From: Clostridia bacterium
Lineage (GTDB): Bacteria > Bacillota > Clostridia > Oscillospirales > Acutalibacteraceae
Assembly (NCBI GenBank): GCA_900770165.1
Contig: CAAGJJ010000076.1
Location: forward strand, 1-6,105
Length of the DNA: 6,105 bases
Reading direction: 5' to 3'
Part shown: positions 1 to 5,607 of the stretch, piece after piece
How the letters are laid out: each line of letters starts with the position of its first letter
How positions within the stretch are numbered: position 1 is the first letter of the stretch
Notes under the pieces: model-generated
What the model saw: the letters and a program-made list of their open reading frames with translations, nothing else
Databases searched by the model: none
What the model was told of the DNA's origin: nothing
Position numbers and translations under genes: made by a program

Positions 1-86
1 CCTTAGAGTAGTCAGAGCTACAGGGAAATAATCAAAAGTCCACAGTATCTGAATGTATTGAACCACGATATTAAAAGAAAGGAAAC

Positions 87-116
87 GTGTGATAATTAAC
101 TTCCTAATTATCATAC
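87..116 (+). promoter_or_regulatory. Leader dyad / hairpin between a Shine-Dalgarno-like site and the NERD gene start
   Basis: Positions 87-98 and 105-116 form a 12-bp inverted repeat (one G-U pair) with the 6-nt loop ACTTCC. The only good ribosome-binding sequence, AAAGGA (78-83), lies upstream of the dyad, about 42 nt from the ATG at 126. The sequence just before that ATG (AAGATTGAT) is a poor site. If the hairpin folds in the mRNA it would bring AAAGGA to within about 12 nt of the start. The loop also contains TTCCT (101-105), which could pair with AGGAA (80-84) and hide the site. The dyad could equally be a protein operator. The repeat is seen; the mechanism is inferred. Confidence 0.5.
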
Positions 117-125
117 AAGATTGAT

Positions 126-1142
126 ATGGAATTATTTCAGAAAAAAATCGGTCCTGTTTTCTTAAAAGAAGACAGTGATGCTACTGTTTTTATAGATAAA
201 ATGCATCAATTAGAAAGCAAAGCAACCTCAACAGAACTCAAGCAAGAAATTCAAAAACAGATTAAACTCGCATCATATGGAGCAATAGGTGAACAGAATA
301 TTTCTTATGAACTTAAAAATAGTGGTATGGATATGTATATTCTTCATGATATCTGCCTTGAACATGAAGACTTATCTGCACAAATTGATTACATCATAAT
401 TACAAGAAAGAAAATCTTTATAATAGAGTGCAAGAATCTTATTGGAAATATAGAAATAGATAGTCAAGGAAATTTCATTCGAACATATGAGATGTTTGGA
501 AAGAAAGTAAAAGAAGGTATATATTCGCCTGTAACACAAAATCAACGACATTTAAATGTATTGAAAGCTTGTAGAAAAGAAGCCAAAGGTAATTTTATAA
601 CCAAAATGGCTTTTGAACATTACTTTGATGATAACCACAAATCACTAATTGTTCTTGCAAACCCTAAGACCTACTTTAATTACAGATTTGCTCCAAAAGA
701 ATTAAAAAACACTGTTATTCGTGCAGATCAATTAGTTGCTACAATTAAAAAGCTTAATTCTGAATCAAAAGATCCTTCTTATACAGAAAAAGAAATGCGC
801 GAACTTGCTGATTTTTATCTTAATGCTAACAAGCCAGAGCGTTCTGATTATTCAAAAAAATATGAAGAGATGTTAATAGAAGTAGAAAATACACACAATT
901 TTGAACAACTAGATAATTCCAATATTGATGTAAAGGCTGTAGAATCATCTAATATTACAAGCACCAATAATACAGATGAAAAAGACGTACACTCATCTAT
1001 AAATTCAGAATGTTCTGATAAAATATGCCCTAAGTGCGGTTCTAAACTCGTCTTGCGTAAAGCTTCCAATGGCAATAATGCTGGCAAGAGTTTTTGGGGA
1101 TGCTCTGCTTTTCCTAAATGTAGATATACTGAAAATGCATAA
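126..1142 (+). CDS. NERD-domain nuclease-like protein with C-terminal topoisomerase-type zinc finger
   Basis: This 338-residue protein probably acts on nucleic acid. Residues about 50-160 match the NERD (nuclease-related) domain: a GAIGE helix (52-56), QIDYIII around D88, the strand IIECKN with E101 and K103, and SPVTQNQRH (134-142). D88, E101 and K103 fit a PD-(D/E)xK-like core. Residues 240-298 are a low-complexity Ser/Asn/Asp linker. The C-terminus (301-335) is a four-cysteine finger of the topoisomerase I type: CPKC (301-304), then FWGC (C326) and FPKCRY (C332). There is no signal peptide or membrane segment, so it should be cytoplasmic. The ATG at 126 is the first in-frame start after the stop at 105-107; its own ribosome site is weak (see leader dyad). 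It is transcribed alone, convergent with the HEPN gene, and shares that gene's terminator. NERD-plus-finger proteins are known family-wise, but their substrate is not; a role in defence or DNA processing is inferred from context. Confidence 0.85.
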   Translation: MELFQKKIGPVFLKEDSDATVFIDKMHQLESKATSTELKQEIQKQIKLASYGAIGEQNISYELKNSGMDMYILHDICLEHEDLSAQIDYIIITRKKIFIIECKNLIGNIEIDSQGNFIRTYEMFGKKVKEGIYSPVTQNQRHLNVLKACRKEAKGNFITKMAFEHYFDDNHKSLIVLANPKTYFNYRFAPKELKNTVIRADQLVATIKKLNSESKDPSYTEKEMRELADFYLNANKPERSDYSKKYEEMLIEVENTHNFEQLDNSNIDVKAVESSNITSTNNTDEKDVHSSINSECSDKICPKCGSKLVLRKASNGNNAGKSFWGCSAFPKCRYTENA

Positions 1143-1167
1143 AAATATATAATAATTAGTCTTACTT

Positions 1168-1223
1168 AATAAAAGAACTATAGATAAAATACATTTAGAA
1201 GTTTTATCTATAGTTCTTTTATT
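1168..1223. terminator. Bidirectional intrinsic terminator between convergent NERD and HEPN genes
   Basis: A perfect 22-bp stem (1168-1189 with 1202-1223) encloses a 12-nt loop. Both outer flanks are U-rich in their respective transcripts (TTCTTTTATTTT on the plus strand, TTCTTTTATTAAG on the minus strand). It begins 26 nt after the NERD stop and abuts the HEPN stop codon (1224-1226), so it can end transcription from both sides. The stem is almost all A-T apart from a few G-C pairs, so efficiency may be moderate. Confidence 0.85.
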
Positions 1224-1829
1224 TTATAATACCAAATTATAAATAGCATTTCCTAATTTTTTTATAAATTCTTTTGTATCTATTACATCTTCAAATAAAA
1301 TATCTTGCCTCTGTGTTGAAAATGGATCAATATAATCACCTTCATGAACAATCTGATTTCTTCTGTTAACGATATTTCTCATAGTTGTTACACAACTATT
1401 TTTATCAACATTAATATATGTGGCTATTTTAAGCCATTTATCACTTTCATTCCAAATATATGACAATCCATCTGCAATTTTGTCTGGTGACTGAAATGAT
1501 AAAGTACTGTTTTTTAATATTATACGTTGATGAAATATTGTTTCTGGCGAAAACGATATTTTCATTTGTTCGTAAGTATCATAGTCCATCATGTATCCTT
1601 TAAATTTTTTCGTTACAGGTCTTATTCCATTAAAACTTTGCATCATTCCTACTCTAATCAAATCATGCATTAGTTTATCAAATGCAGATACACATTGCGC
1701 CCATTCCCATCTTAATAAATCGCTACAATCTAATGGCACTTTCATAACCTCTGTAATATGCAAATACAAAGTTTCTGTATTTTCGATATCATTTATTAAA
1801 TGAATAAATGTCTTATATGAATTAAGCAT
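1224..1829 (-). CDS. HEPN-domain protein, RiboL-PSP-HEPN-like, putative RNase effector
   Basis: This 201-residue soluble protein carries a HEPN signature near its C-terminus: RRNQIVHEGD, where R157 and H162 form the R-x4-H motif that is the active site of metal-independent HEPN RNases. An earlier helix, RWEWAQCVSAFDKLMHDLI (40-58), resembles the first helix of the RiboL-PSP-HEPN group, with its W..Q..SA.D...HD pattern. HEPN proteins commonly cleave tRNA, mRNA or rRNA as toxins or abortive-infection effectors, often kept off by a partner. The ATG at 1829 lies 2 bp after the ParA stop, so the two genes are almost certainly co-transcribed and translationally coupled; the ribosome site lies inside the ParA end and is weak. 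No separate antitoxin gene is adjacent, so the ParA-like ATPase is the obvious candidate partner. The HEPN call is by motif; RNase activity and toxicity are inferred. Confidence 0.75.
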   Translation of the reverse strand: MLNSYKTFIHLINDIENTETLYLHITEVMKVPLDCSDLLRWEWAQCVSAFDKLMHDLIRVGMMQSFNGIRPVTKKFKGYMMDYDTYEQMKISFSPETIFHQRIILKNSTLSFQSPDKIADGLSYIWNESDKWLKIATYINVDKNSCVTTMRNIVNRRNQIVHEGDYIDPFSTQRQDILFEDVIDTKEFIKKLGNAIYNLVL

Positions 1830-1831
1830 CT

Positions 1832-2857
1832 TTATACTGTCTCCAAAATAATATCACATATATTATCAAATATTGCATCAATTGATTTTCTTTTTTCTTC
1901 CATGCCTTTATATACATTACCTACTGCTGACATTTCATCTTTTGTCAAATCAAAAACAGGCTTATTGGCATCATTTGCTTTTTGTATTAGTGAGCCAAAA
2001 TCCGCTATTTCTCCAAGACATCTATCTTGTATTGAACATGTTTTAGGTATTGATGTAATATCTTCCAACATATCATATTTTCTCATCTCTTCGACAAAAT
2101 CTTTGGTGACAAATTCCTTGATTTCTTGAATTTTACCTACATAAGGTTTAGCTGCTGTATGATTTCTTACATTAAATCTTTGAATTATGGTTCCTATAAA
2201 TTTCATTTGACAATTAGGCAAAGGATAGGCTGAGTCAATAAATAATCTTCTACCCTGATCTGCCCATTTCTTCCATTTGGGAAGAATAGTCTTTAATGTT
2301 TTTAAGGCCATAATAGAGAATGGATCTGGATTAGTTGGAACTATAAATGCATCACTATACATAAAAAAAGTTTGATTAATTGCACTTAACCCTGGATTCA
2401 TATCTATAAGAACATAATCAATATTATATTTTTCCGCACACTTTTCAATCAAAGCATATATAGCCCCTGGAAGATTCTGTAATGTTACAATAGCATTATT
2501 ACTATTTAAAGCTAAGCTCAATGAAGCTTCATATTCAGCTAAATCCATATGTCCCGGAATTATATACAAAGATTGATTTTTATTATGGACTTGACAATTA
2601 ATAGCTTCTATAGGTTGTGGTCTTCCTTTAAACGCCATTGAAACAGCATCCTTTATATTTTGATTCTTTGTTGAATCTTTTTCATAAAAGTCATCAAAAT
2701 TATCTCCTAAAAACATACCGGTAATATTACATTGCGGATCACCATCTACAATCAATACTTTTTTGCCTTTTTGAGTTAACTTCCATGCAATATTAAATGT
2801 TGTTGTAGTTTTACTTACTCCACCTTTGTGATTAAACAGTACTATAGTTTTAAACAT
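1832..2857 (-). CDS. Solitary ParA/Soj-family (MinD-like, deviant Walker) ATPase
   Basis: The 341-residue protein begins with a deviant Walker A loop, NHKGGVSKTTTT, holding signature lysine K11 and K16. It is followed by the A' motif LIVDGDPQ (D38, D40) and the Walker B-like LIDMNPG (D152). The region 165-230 (SDAFIVPTNPDPFSI, then IGTIIQRF) is typical of ParA cores. ParA proteins bind ATP as sandwich dimers and usually bind DNA non-specifically to move plasmids or chromosomes with ParB. Here there is no ParB gene and no recognisable parS array, so it is probably not a partition gene. The ATG at 2857 has an excellent AGGAGG (2865-2870) at 7-nt spacing. It heads a two-gene unit with the HEPN gene, 2 bp apart, and its upstream region holds a repeat shared with the neighbouring operon. 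A nucleotide-dependent sensor or controller of the HEPN effector is the simplest reading, but that is inference. Confidence 0.88.
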   Translation of the reverse strand: MFKTIVLFNHKGGVSKTTTTFNIAWKLTQKGKKVLIVDGDPQCNITGMFLGDNFDDFYEKDSTKNQNIKDAVSMAFKGRPQPIEAINCQVHNKNQSLYIIPGHMDLAEYEASLSLALNSNNAIVTLQNLPGAIYALIEKCAEKYNIDYVLIDMNPGLSAINQTFFMYSDAFIVPTNPDPFSIMALKTLKTILPKWKKWADQGRRLFIDSAYPLPNCQMKFIGTIIQRFNVRNHTAAKPYVGKIQEIKEFVTKDFVEEMRKYDMLEDITSIPKTCSIQDRCLGEIADFGSLIQKANDANKPVFDLTKDEMSAVGNVYKGMEEKRKSIDAIFDNICDIILETV

Positions 2858-2901
2858 CTTTTGACCTCCTAATTTGTATACATGCTTATACTACAACACC
2901 T

Positions 2902-2930
2902 CATATGCAAAATTTGTCATAATATGTCGA
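2902..2930 (-). promoter_or_regulatory. Operator-like direct repeat upstream of the ParA-HEPN operon
   Basis: Read on the plus strand, CATATG (2902-2907) is followed by TTTGTCATAATATGTCGA (2913-2930), with two TGTC units 11 bp (one helical turn) apart. In the operon's direction this reads TCGACA...TGACAAA, ending 55 nt before the ATG. The same arrangement stands before the 125-aa gene (5321-5345), with 15 of 18 bases identical. The spacing suggests a regulator-binding site overlapping or flanking the -35 region of the operon promoter. A clean -10 box is not obvious; TAGTAT/TATAAG lies 19-22 nt downstream of GACAAA. Confidence 0.5.
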
Positions 2931-2973
2931 CAATAAATGTTATTTGCAATAATTTGTTAAAATTATATTTTTC

Positions 2974-3002
2974 TTGATTATTCTTTAGAATTTTAATATT
3001 AT
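2974..3002 (+). promoter_or_regulatory. Predicted promoter of small RNA copy A
   Basis: A -35 TTGATT (2974-2979) is followed after 17 bp by a -10 TATTAT (2997-3002). A start about 7 nt downstream falls at 3008-3009, exactly at the base of the conserved RNA stem. Copy B has TTGACT-17-TAATAT at the matching place, which supports the call. Confidence 0.6.
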
Positions 3003-3007
3003 ATATT

Positions 3008-3070
3008 AGAAATGGGTTTTAGACTGAGTTAAAGTCTCATGACCGGAAAAGGATGCTCGTTTCTTTTTTA
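3008..3070 (+). ncRNA. Predicted small structured RNA with intrinsic terminator, copy A
   Basis: The RNA would be about 60 nt. A 10-bp outer stem pairs AGAAATGGGT (3008-3017) with GCTCGTTTCT (3055-3064), including three G-U pairs, and runs straight into a U-tract (3064-3069). Inside, AGACT (3021-3025) pairs with AGTCT (3033-3037) around a 7-nt loop, and a short CC/GG pairing (3043-3044 with 3051-3052) is possible. The outer stem is kept in copy B with a covarying change (G3015-U3057 versus A5457-U5498), while the interior differs strongly. There is no good open reading frame with a ribosome site. It is transcribed divergently from the ParA-HEPN operon. I do not recognise a known RNA family. 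An alternative is a bare terminator of an unseen short leader. Confidence 0.5.
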
Positions 3071-3092
3071 TTTTCACAAATCTATAACATAT

Positions 3093-3130
3093 AAAAATAG
3101 CATTTTAGAAGTATCCATCTACTGCCAAAA
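3093..3130 (-). terminator. Decayed terminator of the DUF819 remnant
   Basis: On the minus strand an 11-bp arm (3130-3120, TTTTGGCAGTA) pairs with 3113-3103 (TACTTCTAAAA) around a 6-nt loop, with one mismatch and one G-U pair, followed by a U5 run (3097-3093). It aligns with the strong GC-rich terminator at 5533-5577, keeping GGCAGTA and TAC but with the GC-rich base replaced by A-T pairs. It probably still folds weakly. Confidence 0.6.
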
Positions 3131-3156
3131 CACTATTCTCAAAAACATTTATTTCA

Positions 3157-3258
3157 TTAAAATACCTGTCCAAATATACTCGTAAGCTTCATCACAACCA
3201 AGTCGTTACCTGTTCCAAATTCATACCAAATCAGTACCATCATGATACCAACATGTAC
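3157..3258 (-). pseudogene. Remnant of the 3' end of a DUF819 (YjcL-like) gene
   Basis: The minus-strand reading gives VHVGIMMVLIWYEFGTG and then NDLVVMKLTSIFGQVF before a TAA at 3157-3159. This aligns with the last residues of the intact gene at the right edge (VPVGIMMALLGYVIGTG, then GGLIVANLMGIFG), with 17 of 30 residues and about 70 percent of bases identical. The glycine-rich segment is damaged (N-D for G-G). Similarity stops upstream at about 3258, where unrelated sequence is joined. It is a stub without start or ribosome site, left by duplication, insertion or recombination at the 3' end of the DUF819 gene. Confidence 0.75.
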
Positions 3259-3462
3259 ATTTTTCTTTTGTCGATTATATCCATCCAATCTAATAATTCC
3301 ATTAAAGGCTTTATACATTGCATCTCTTTTACTGACGACTGACAAATTACAAACTGTGATATGCTTAATATGACAACTTTTATTAGTTCAAACACCTCAT
3401 CTGTATTTTTGAAGTTCTCCTTCATTTGCTTTAGGTATTTCCTTAAAATCCAATAATGCCAT
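3240..3462 (-). pseudogene. Broken gene start, restriction-endonuclease-like N-terminus
   Basis: A good ribosome site (AGAGGAGA, about 3475-3482) precedes an ATG at 3460-3462 giving MALLDFKEIPKANEGELQ, which stops after 21 codons (TGA, 3397-3399). A change of frame just before the stop continues as NTDEVFELIKVV and stays open to a TGA at 3240-3242. From memory, the LDFKEIP-AN...D-FEL pattern resembles the N-terminus of a group of restriction-endonuclease-like proteins that begin MxLxDFKEIPxAN followed by DxFELFARDFL. Only about 25 residues support this, so the family is uncertain. The gene lies 73 bp downstream of the DUF2971 stop in the same direction and may once have been the third gene of that operon. 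It is truncated by junction with the DUF819 remnant. Confidence 0.45.
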
Positions 3463-3534
3463 TTTTTTAATTTCTCCTCTCTGCAGTATTTTTCTATAAT
3501 TAATTTCCTTTAATTCTTATTCATATCAAAACTT

Positions 3535-4800
3535 TCATATCTGTACATCCTCAGCATGCAAATCATATGTTACTCTATCTAATTGCATTTGTTTCACAGG
3601 AATATTACGCTTATTAGCAATATTAATAATTGCATTTTTACTTTCATTATCAATACGTGCTCCCAAATAAATGCATGTTATTGGAGGCATTATTAATTCA
3701 GAACTCCTTTGTTTTCTAATAAATATTCTCCATTCTTTTTCATAATCCCAAACATTATCTTTAGTTAACAAACTTAATAAAATTTTTTTCTGAGCATCTC
3801 TCTTGCTGCTTTCAGATTGATCAAATGCAATATTCCATGGAAACAATGGTCTTTTATTATCATAAAGCACTGGCAAAAGATATTGATCATTTTGTATTTT
3901 TTCTAAAGCACTAAAATCATACTCTATACAGAATCCCTTATGACAATCTGCATAATGTGACCACATGAGTCTATTCTTAAAATCACTTGATAAACATCCA
4001 ACAAAATATAATTTATTTATGCAGCTATCAATCTCACCACATTTATCACAAAAAATTTTCAATACATTTTCTAGTATTTTTTTGAATTGTGGACAAAGTT
4101 TCTTCCATACTTCTGAGATTAAACTTATTTCATCTACATCCTTAGTAATTCCATTTGCTATGGCAAACTCATTCATGTTAAAATCTTCATTTGCAAGCAT
4201 ATCCATTGATTGTTCATTCATATTATCCAATATTAATTTTAAAAGCCCTTCATCAACTCCATTATATTGTTTTGAGTCTCCATCTAATAAAGCAATTTTT
4301 ATTAATTGTATAATATTATTTTTGTTATCTTCCAAACTAATTTTATATTTATCAGCATTTTCTTCTTTAAATGCTTCCCAAAAATCTATAATTTTTCTAT
4401 TTTGCAATAACTTATTAATTTTTCTTTGTTCTTCTTTATTAAAATCTTCAATTTCTTTATCCCTTTTAAGTACATATATAGCCTGTTCAAATATATACAT
4501 CTTTTCACTTATTTCTTTTTCATAGTCCCTACTCATTTCTTTGTACAAAGCTTCAAATGAATACCCAAATTTACTATCAAACGGATCATTAAAAGCTTCC
4601 ACCAAAGAACAATGTAAAGTTCCTTCTTCAAGATTCTTAAGAGAATATCCATCTTTATCAAAAGACCTGTATTTATATAATTTCCCTCCATTAGTGTCCT
4701 TTAATAAAAGTTGTTTTAACTCCAATTTTGACTCTAAAGTATCTTCTTTCTGACATGCAAACTTTTCAATTAATTGTCTTTTTTCTTCAAATATATCCAT
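3535..4800 (-). CDS. DUF2971-family protein
   Basis: With the start at 4800 the protein has 421 residues. The DUF2971 hallmarks are in order: LYKYRSFD (41-48), LVEAFNDPFDSKFGY (66-80), then CLSSDFKNRLMWSHYADC (269-286) running into HKGFCIEYD (287-295), WDYEKEWRIF (351-360) and IYLGARID (377-384). Between the N-terminal block and the SSDF..MWSHYA block lies a long Lys/Glu-rich helical insert (about 80-260), making it longer than many relatives. It should be cytoplasmic. The biochemical function of DUF2971 is not established; members often sit in defence or accessory regions. I chose ATG 4800 because AAAGGA lies 4 nt upstream, whereas the earlier ATG at 4836 has no ribosome site. It follows the 125-aa gene by 103 bp in the same direction. 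TATAAT-like sequence in that gap could give extra internal initiation. Confidence 0.85.
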   Translation of the reverse strand: MDIFEEKRQLIEKFACQKEDTLESKLELKQLLLKDTNGGKLYKYRSFDKDGYSLKNLEEGTLHCSLVEAFNDPFDSKFGYSFEALYKEMSRDYEKEISEKMYIFEQAIYVLKRDKEIEDFNKEEQRKINKLLQNRKIIDFWEAFKEENADKYKISLEDNKNNIIQLIKIALLDGDSKQYNGVDEGLLKLILDNMNEQSMDMLANEDFNMNEFAIANGITKDVDEISLISEVWKKLCPQFKKILENVLKIFCDKCGEIDSCINKLYFVGCLSSDFKNRLMWSHYADCHKGFCIEYDFSALEKIQNDQYLLPVLYDNKRPLFPWNIAFDQSESSKRDAQKKILLSLLTKDNVWDYEKEWRIFIRKQRSSELIMPPITCIYLGARIDNESKNAIINIANKRNIPVKQMQLDRVTYDLHAEDVQI

Positions 4801-4903
4801 GTAATCCTTTCTCTTAGATATGAAAATCCTCATCATCTATTTCAAATGTACTTTAAACTAATTATAAAGAATTATAATCGACTATTCCAGAACTATTTTT
4901 ACA

Positions 4904-5281
4904 TTAATCCACCTTCTCTATAAACTTCTTCATATCATTTATAACCTCATGTTTAAGAAGTACATCAACATATATTCCATATTTATCTGCATTTAAGTCA
5001 GCTATAATTGCAGAGACAACATCATATATTGTATTGTTACCCACATTATTATTAACCATACTTCTCCCCAAATTCAGCAACTTTTCTATATTTGGATACT
5101 CTTCTCTCAATCTTTGATTTAATTTAATAGCATCACACTGATAATCTCTATTTATTTGCAGATTTATAATCATATTATTAATGTCATTCACATCTGTAAA
5201 TGCCTTCAATTCATCACTTTTACTTTTCTCATCTATTAACTCAATTGCCTTATTTACTAAATCTTTTTTAAAATACATCAT
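4904..5281 (-). CDS. Unrecognised 125-residue helical protein heading the DUF2971 operon
   Basis: I do not recognise the family. The protein is charged, cytoplasmic and looks mostly helical, with no cysteine or histidine cluster, no signal peptide and no membrane segment. One internal stretch, MVNNNVGNNTIYDVVSAI (about 74-91), is Asn-rich and may be a loop between helical halves. The start is ATG 5279-5281: GGAGG (5290-5294) sits 8 nt upstream. An in-frame ATG at 5296 would put this ribosome site inside the coding sequence and is unlikely. It is the first gene after the shared operator-like repeat and is followed in the same direction by the DUF2971 gene, so the two may act together, for example as a small partner or regulator and an effector. 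That pairing is inferred only from order and orientation. Confidence 0.75.
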   Translation of the reverse strand: MMYFKKDLVNKAIELIDEKSKSDELKAFTDVNDINNMIINLQINRDYQCDAIKLNQRLREEYPNIEKLLNLGRSMVNNNVGNNTIYDVVSAIIADLNADKYGIYVDVLLKHEVINDMKKFIEKVD

Positions 5282-5320
5282 TATCCTTTCCTCCATACTA
5301 ATAGTATATACCTGCTATAA

Positions 5321-5345
5321 CATATGTTTTGTCGTATTTTGTCGA
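5321..5345 (-). promoter_or_regulatory. Operator-like direct repeat upstream of the 125-aa/DUF2971 operon
   Basis: On the plus strand CATATG (5321-5326) is followed by TTTGTCGTATTTTGTCGA (5328-5345), two TTTGTCG units 10 bp apart. In the operon direction it reads TCGACAAAATACGACAAA and ends 46 nt before the ATG at 5281. It matches the site before the ParA gene in sequence, orientation and position. TATATA/TATACT lies 17-19 bp downstream of GACAAA, so the repeat may overlap the -35 region. Confidence 0.5.
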
Positions 5346-5413
5346 AAGTAATAAAAATATCTCGCCTATTACAATTTATTTAATTTGCTCCACAACCATA
5401 TATTTTTCTCCGC

Positions 5414-5442
5414 TTGACTATCTCACACATATTTTATAATAT
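5414..5442 (+). promoter_or_regulatory. Predicted promoter of small RNA copy B
   Basis: TTGACT (5414-5419) and TAATAT (5437-5442) are 17 bp apart; TATAAT overlaps at 5435-5440 with a 15-bp spacer. The expected start, near 5449-5450, coincides with the first base of the outer RNA stem. Confidence 0.65.
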
Positions 5443-5449
5443 ACTAATA

Positions 5450-5511
5450 AGAAATGAGTTTTTTGTCGTGTACAGCATTATTGCTCAAGCGGGTAGCTCG
5501 TTTCTTTTTTA
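5450..5511 (+). ncRNA. Predicted small structured RNA with intrinsic terminator, copy B
   Basis: AGAAATGAGT (5450-5459) pairs with GCTCGTTTCT (5496-5505), giving a 10-bp stem with two G-U pairs, followed by U6 (5505-5510). Inside, AGCA (5474-5477) and TGCT (5482-5485) close a TTAT tetraloop. The 5' part of the interior is a single-stranded-looking U-rich run containing TTTTGTCGT (5461-5469), which is identical to part of the upstream operator-like repeat (5327-5335). The RNA converges on the DUF819 terminator and diverges from the 125-aa gene. Promoter, stem and U-tract agree with copy A. No known RNA class is recognised. Confidence 0.55.
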
Positions 5512-5532
5512 TTTTCACCAATTCTATCGCAT

Positions 5533-5577
5533 AAAAAAAACAGCACCCCAGCAGTACCAATCTACTGCCGGGGGTGC
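5533..5577 (-). terminator. Strong intrinsic terminator of the DUF819 gene
   Basis: On the minus strand GCACCCC (5577-5571) and GCAGTA (5568-5563) pair with TACTGC (5556-5551) and GGGGTGC (5549-5543) across a small internal loop, with a 6-nt terminal loop and a U8 run (5540-5533). It begins 30 bp after the DUF819 stop. Confidence 0.93.
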
Positions 5578-5607
5578 CATCCATTCCATCAATTATTCCA
5601 TTAAAAT

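Larger units (their letters stand above)
2902..3258. repeat. Diverged header repeat, copy A (operator + small RNA + terminator + DUF819 tail)
   Basis: This stretch aligns in order with 5321-5700 (copy B). Shared landmarks are CATATG plus the TTTGTC/TGTCGA repeat, a TTGA(T/C)T promoter, GAAATG(G/A)GTTTT, a 23-bp exact match (3055-3077 with 5496-5518), the terminator hairpin position, TTAAAAT...CCAAATATAC, and the last 30 codons of DUF819 (63 of 90 bases identical by hand alignment). The middle spacer (2931-2973) aligns poorly and is shorter than in copy B. Copy A is much more AT-rich, and its coding part is decayed, so B is closer to the functional arrangement. Confidence 0.75.

Noticed and set aside
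2..31. Short open stretch reading LRVVRATGK then TAA, possibly the tail of an upstream gene
   Set aside because: Only nine codons are visible and nothing in them identifies a family; it could be chance. Apart from the dyad, positions 1-125 show no clear promoter or other feature.
1832..2930. Plasmid-type partition locus
   Set aside because: No ParB gene and no array of parS-like sites; the partner gene is a HEPN protein and the upstream repeat has only two half-sites.
3259..3345. GIIRLDGYNRQ reading resembling the N-domain of CDC48-type AAA ATPases
   Set aside because: The same bases resemble non-coding sequence after the DUF819 stop, the frame is broken by stops upstream, and only about ten residues match, so chance is the better explanation.
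3965..4525. Plus-strand open frame of 186 codons
   Set aside because: It lies antisense within the DUF2971 gene, has Ser/Leu/Ile-rich composition expected of the complement of a Lys/Glu-rich helical insert, and has no family motif.
4801..4836. Twelve-codon upstream extension of the DUF2971 protein
   Set aside because: There is no Shine-Dalgarno site before 4836, while AAAGGA precedes the ATG at 4800.
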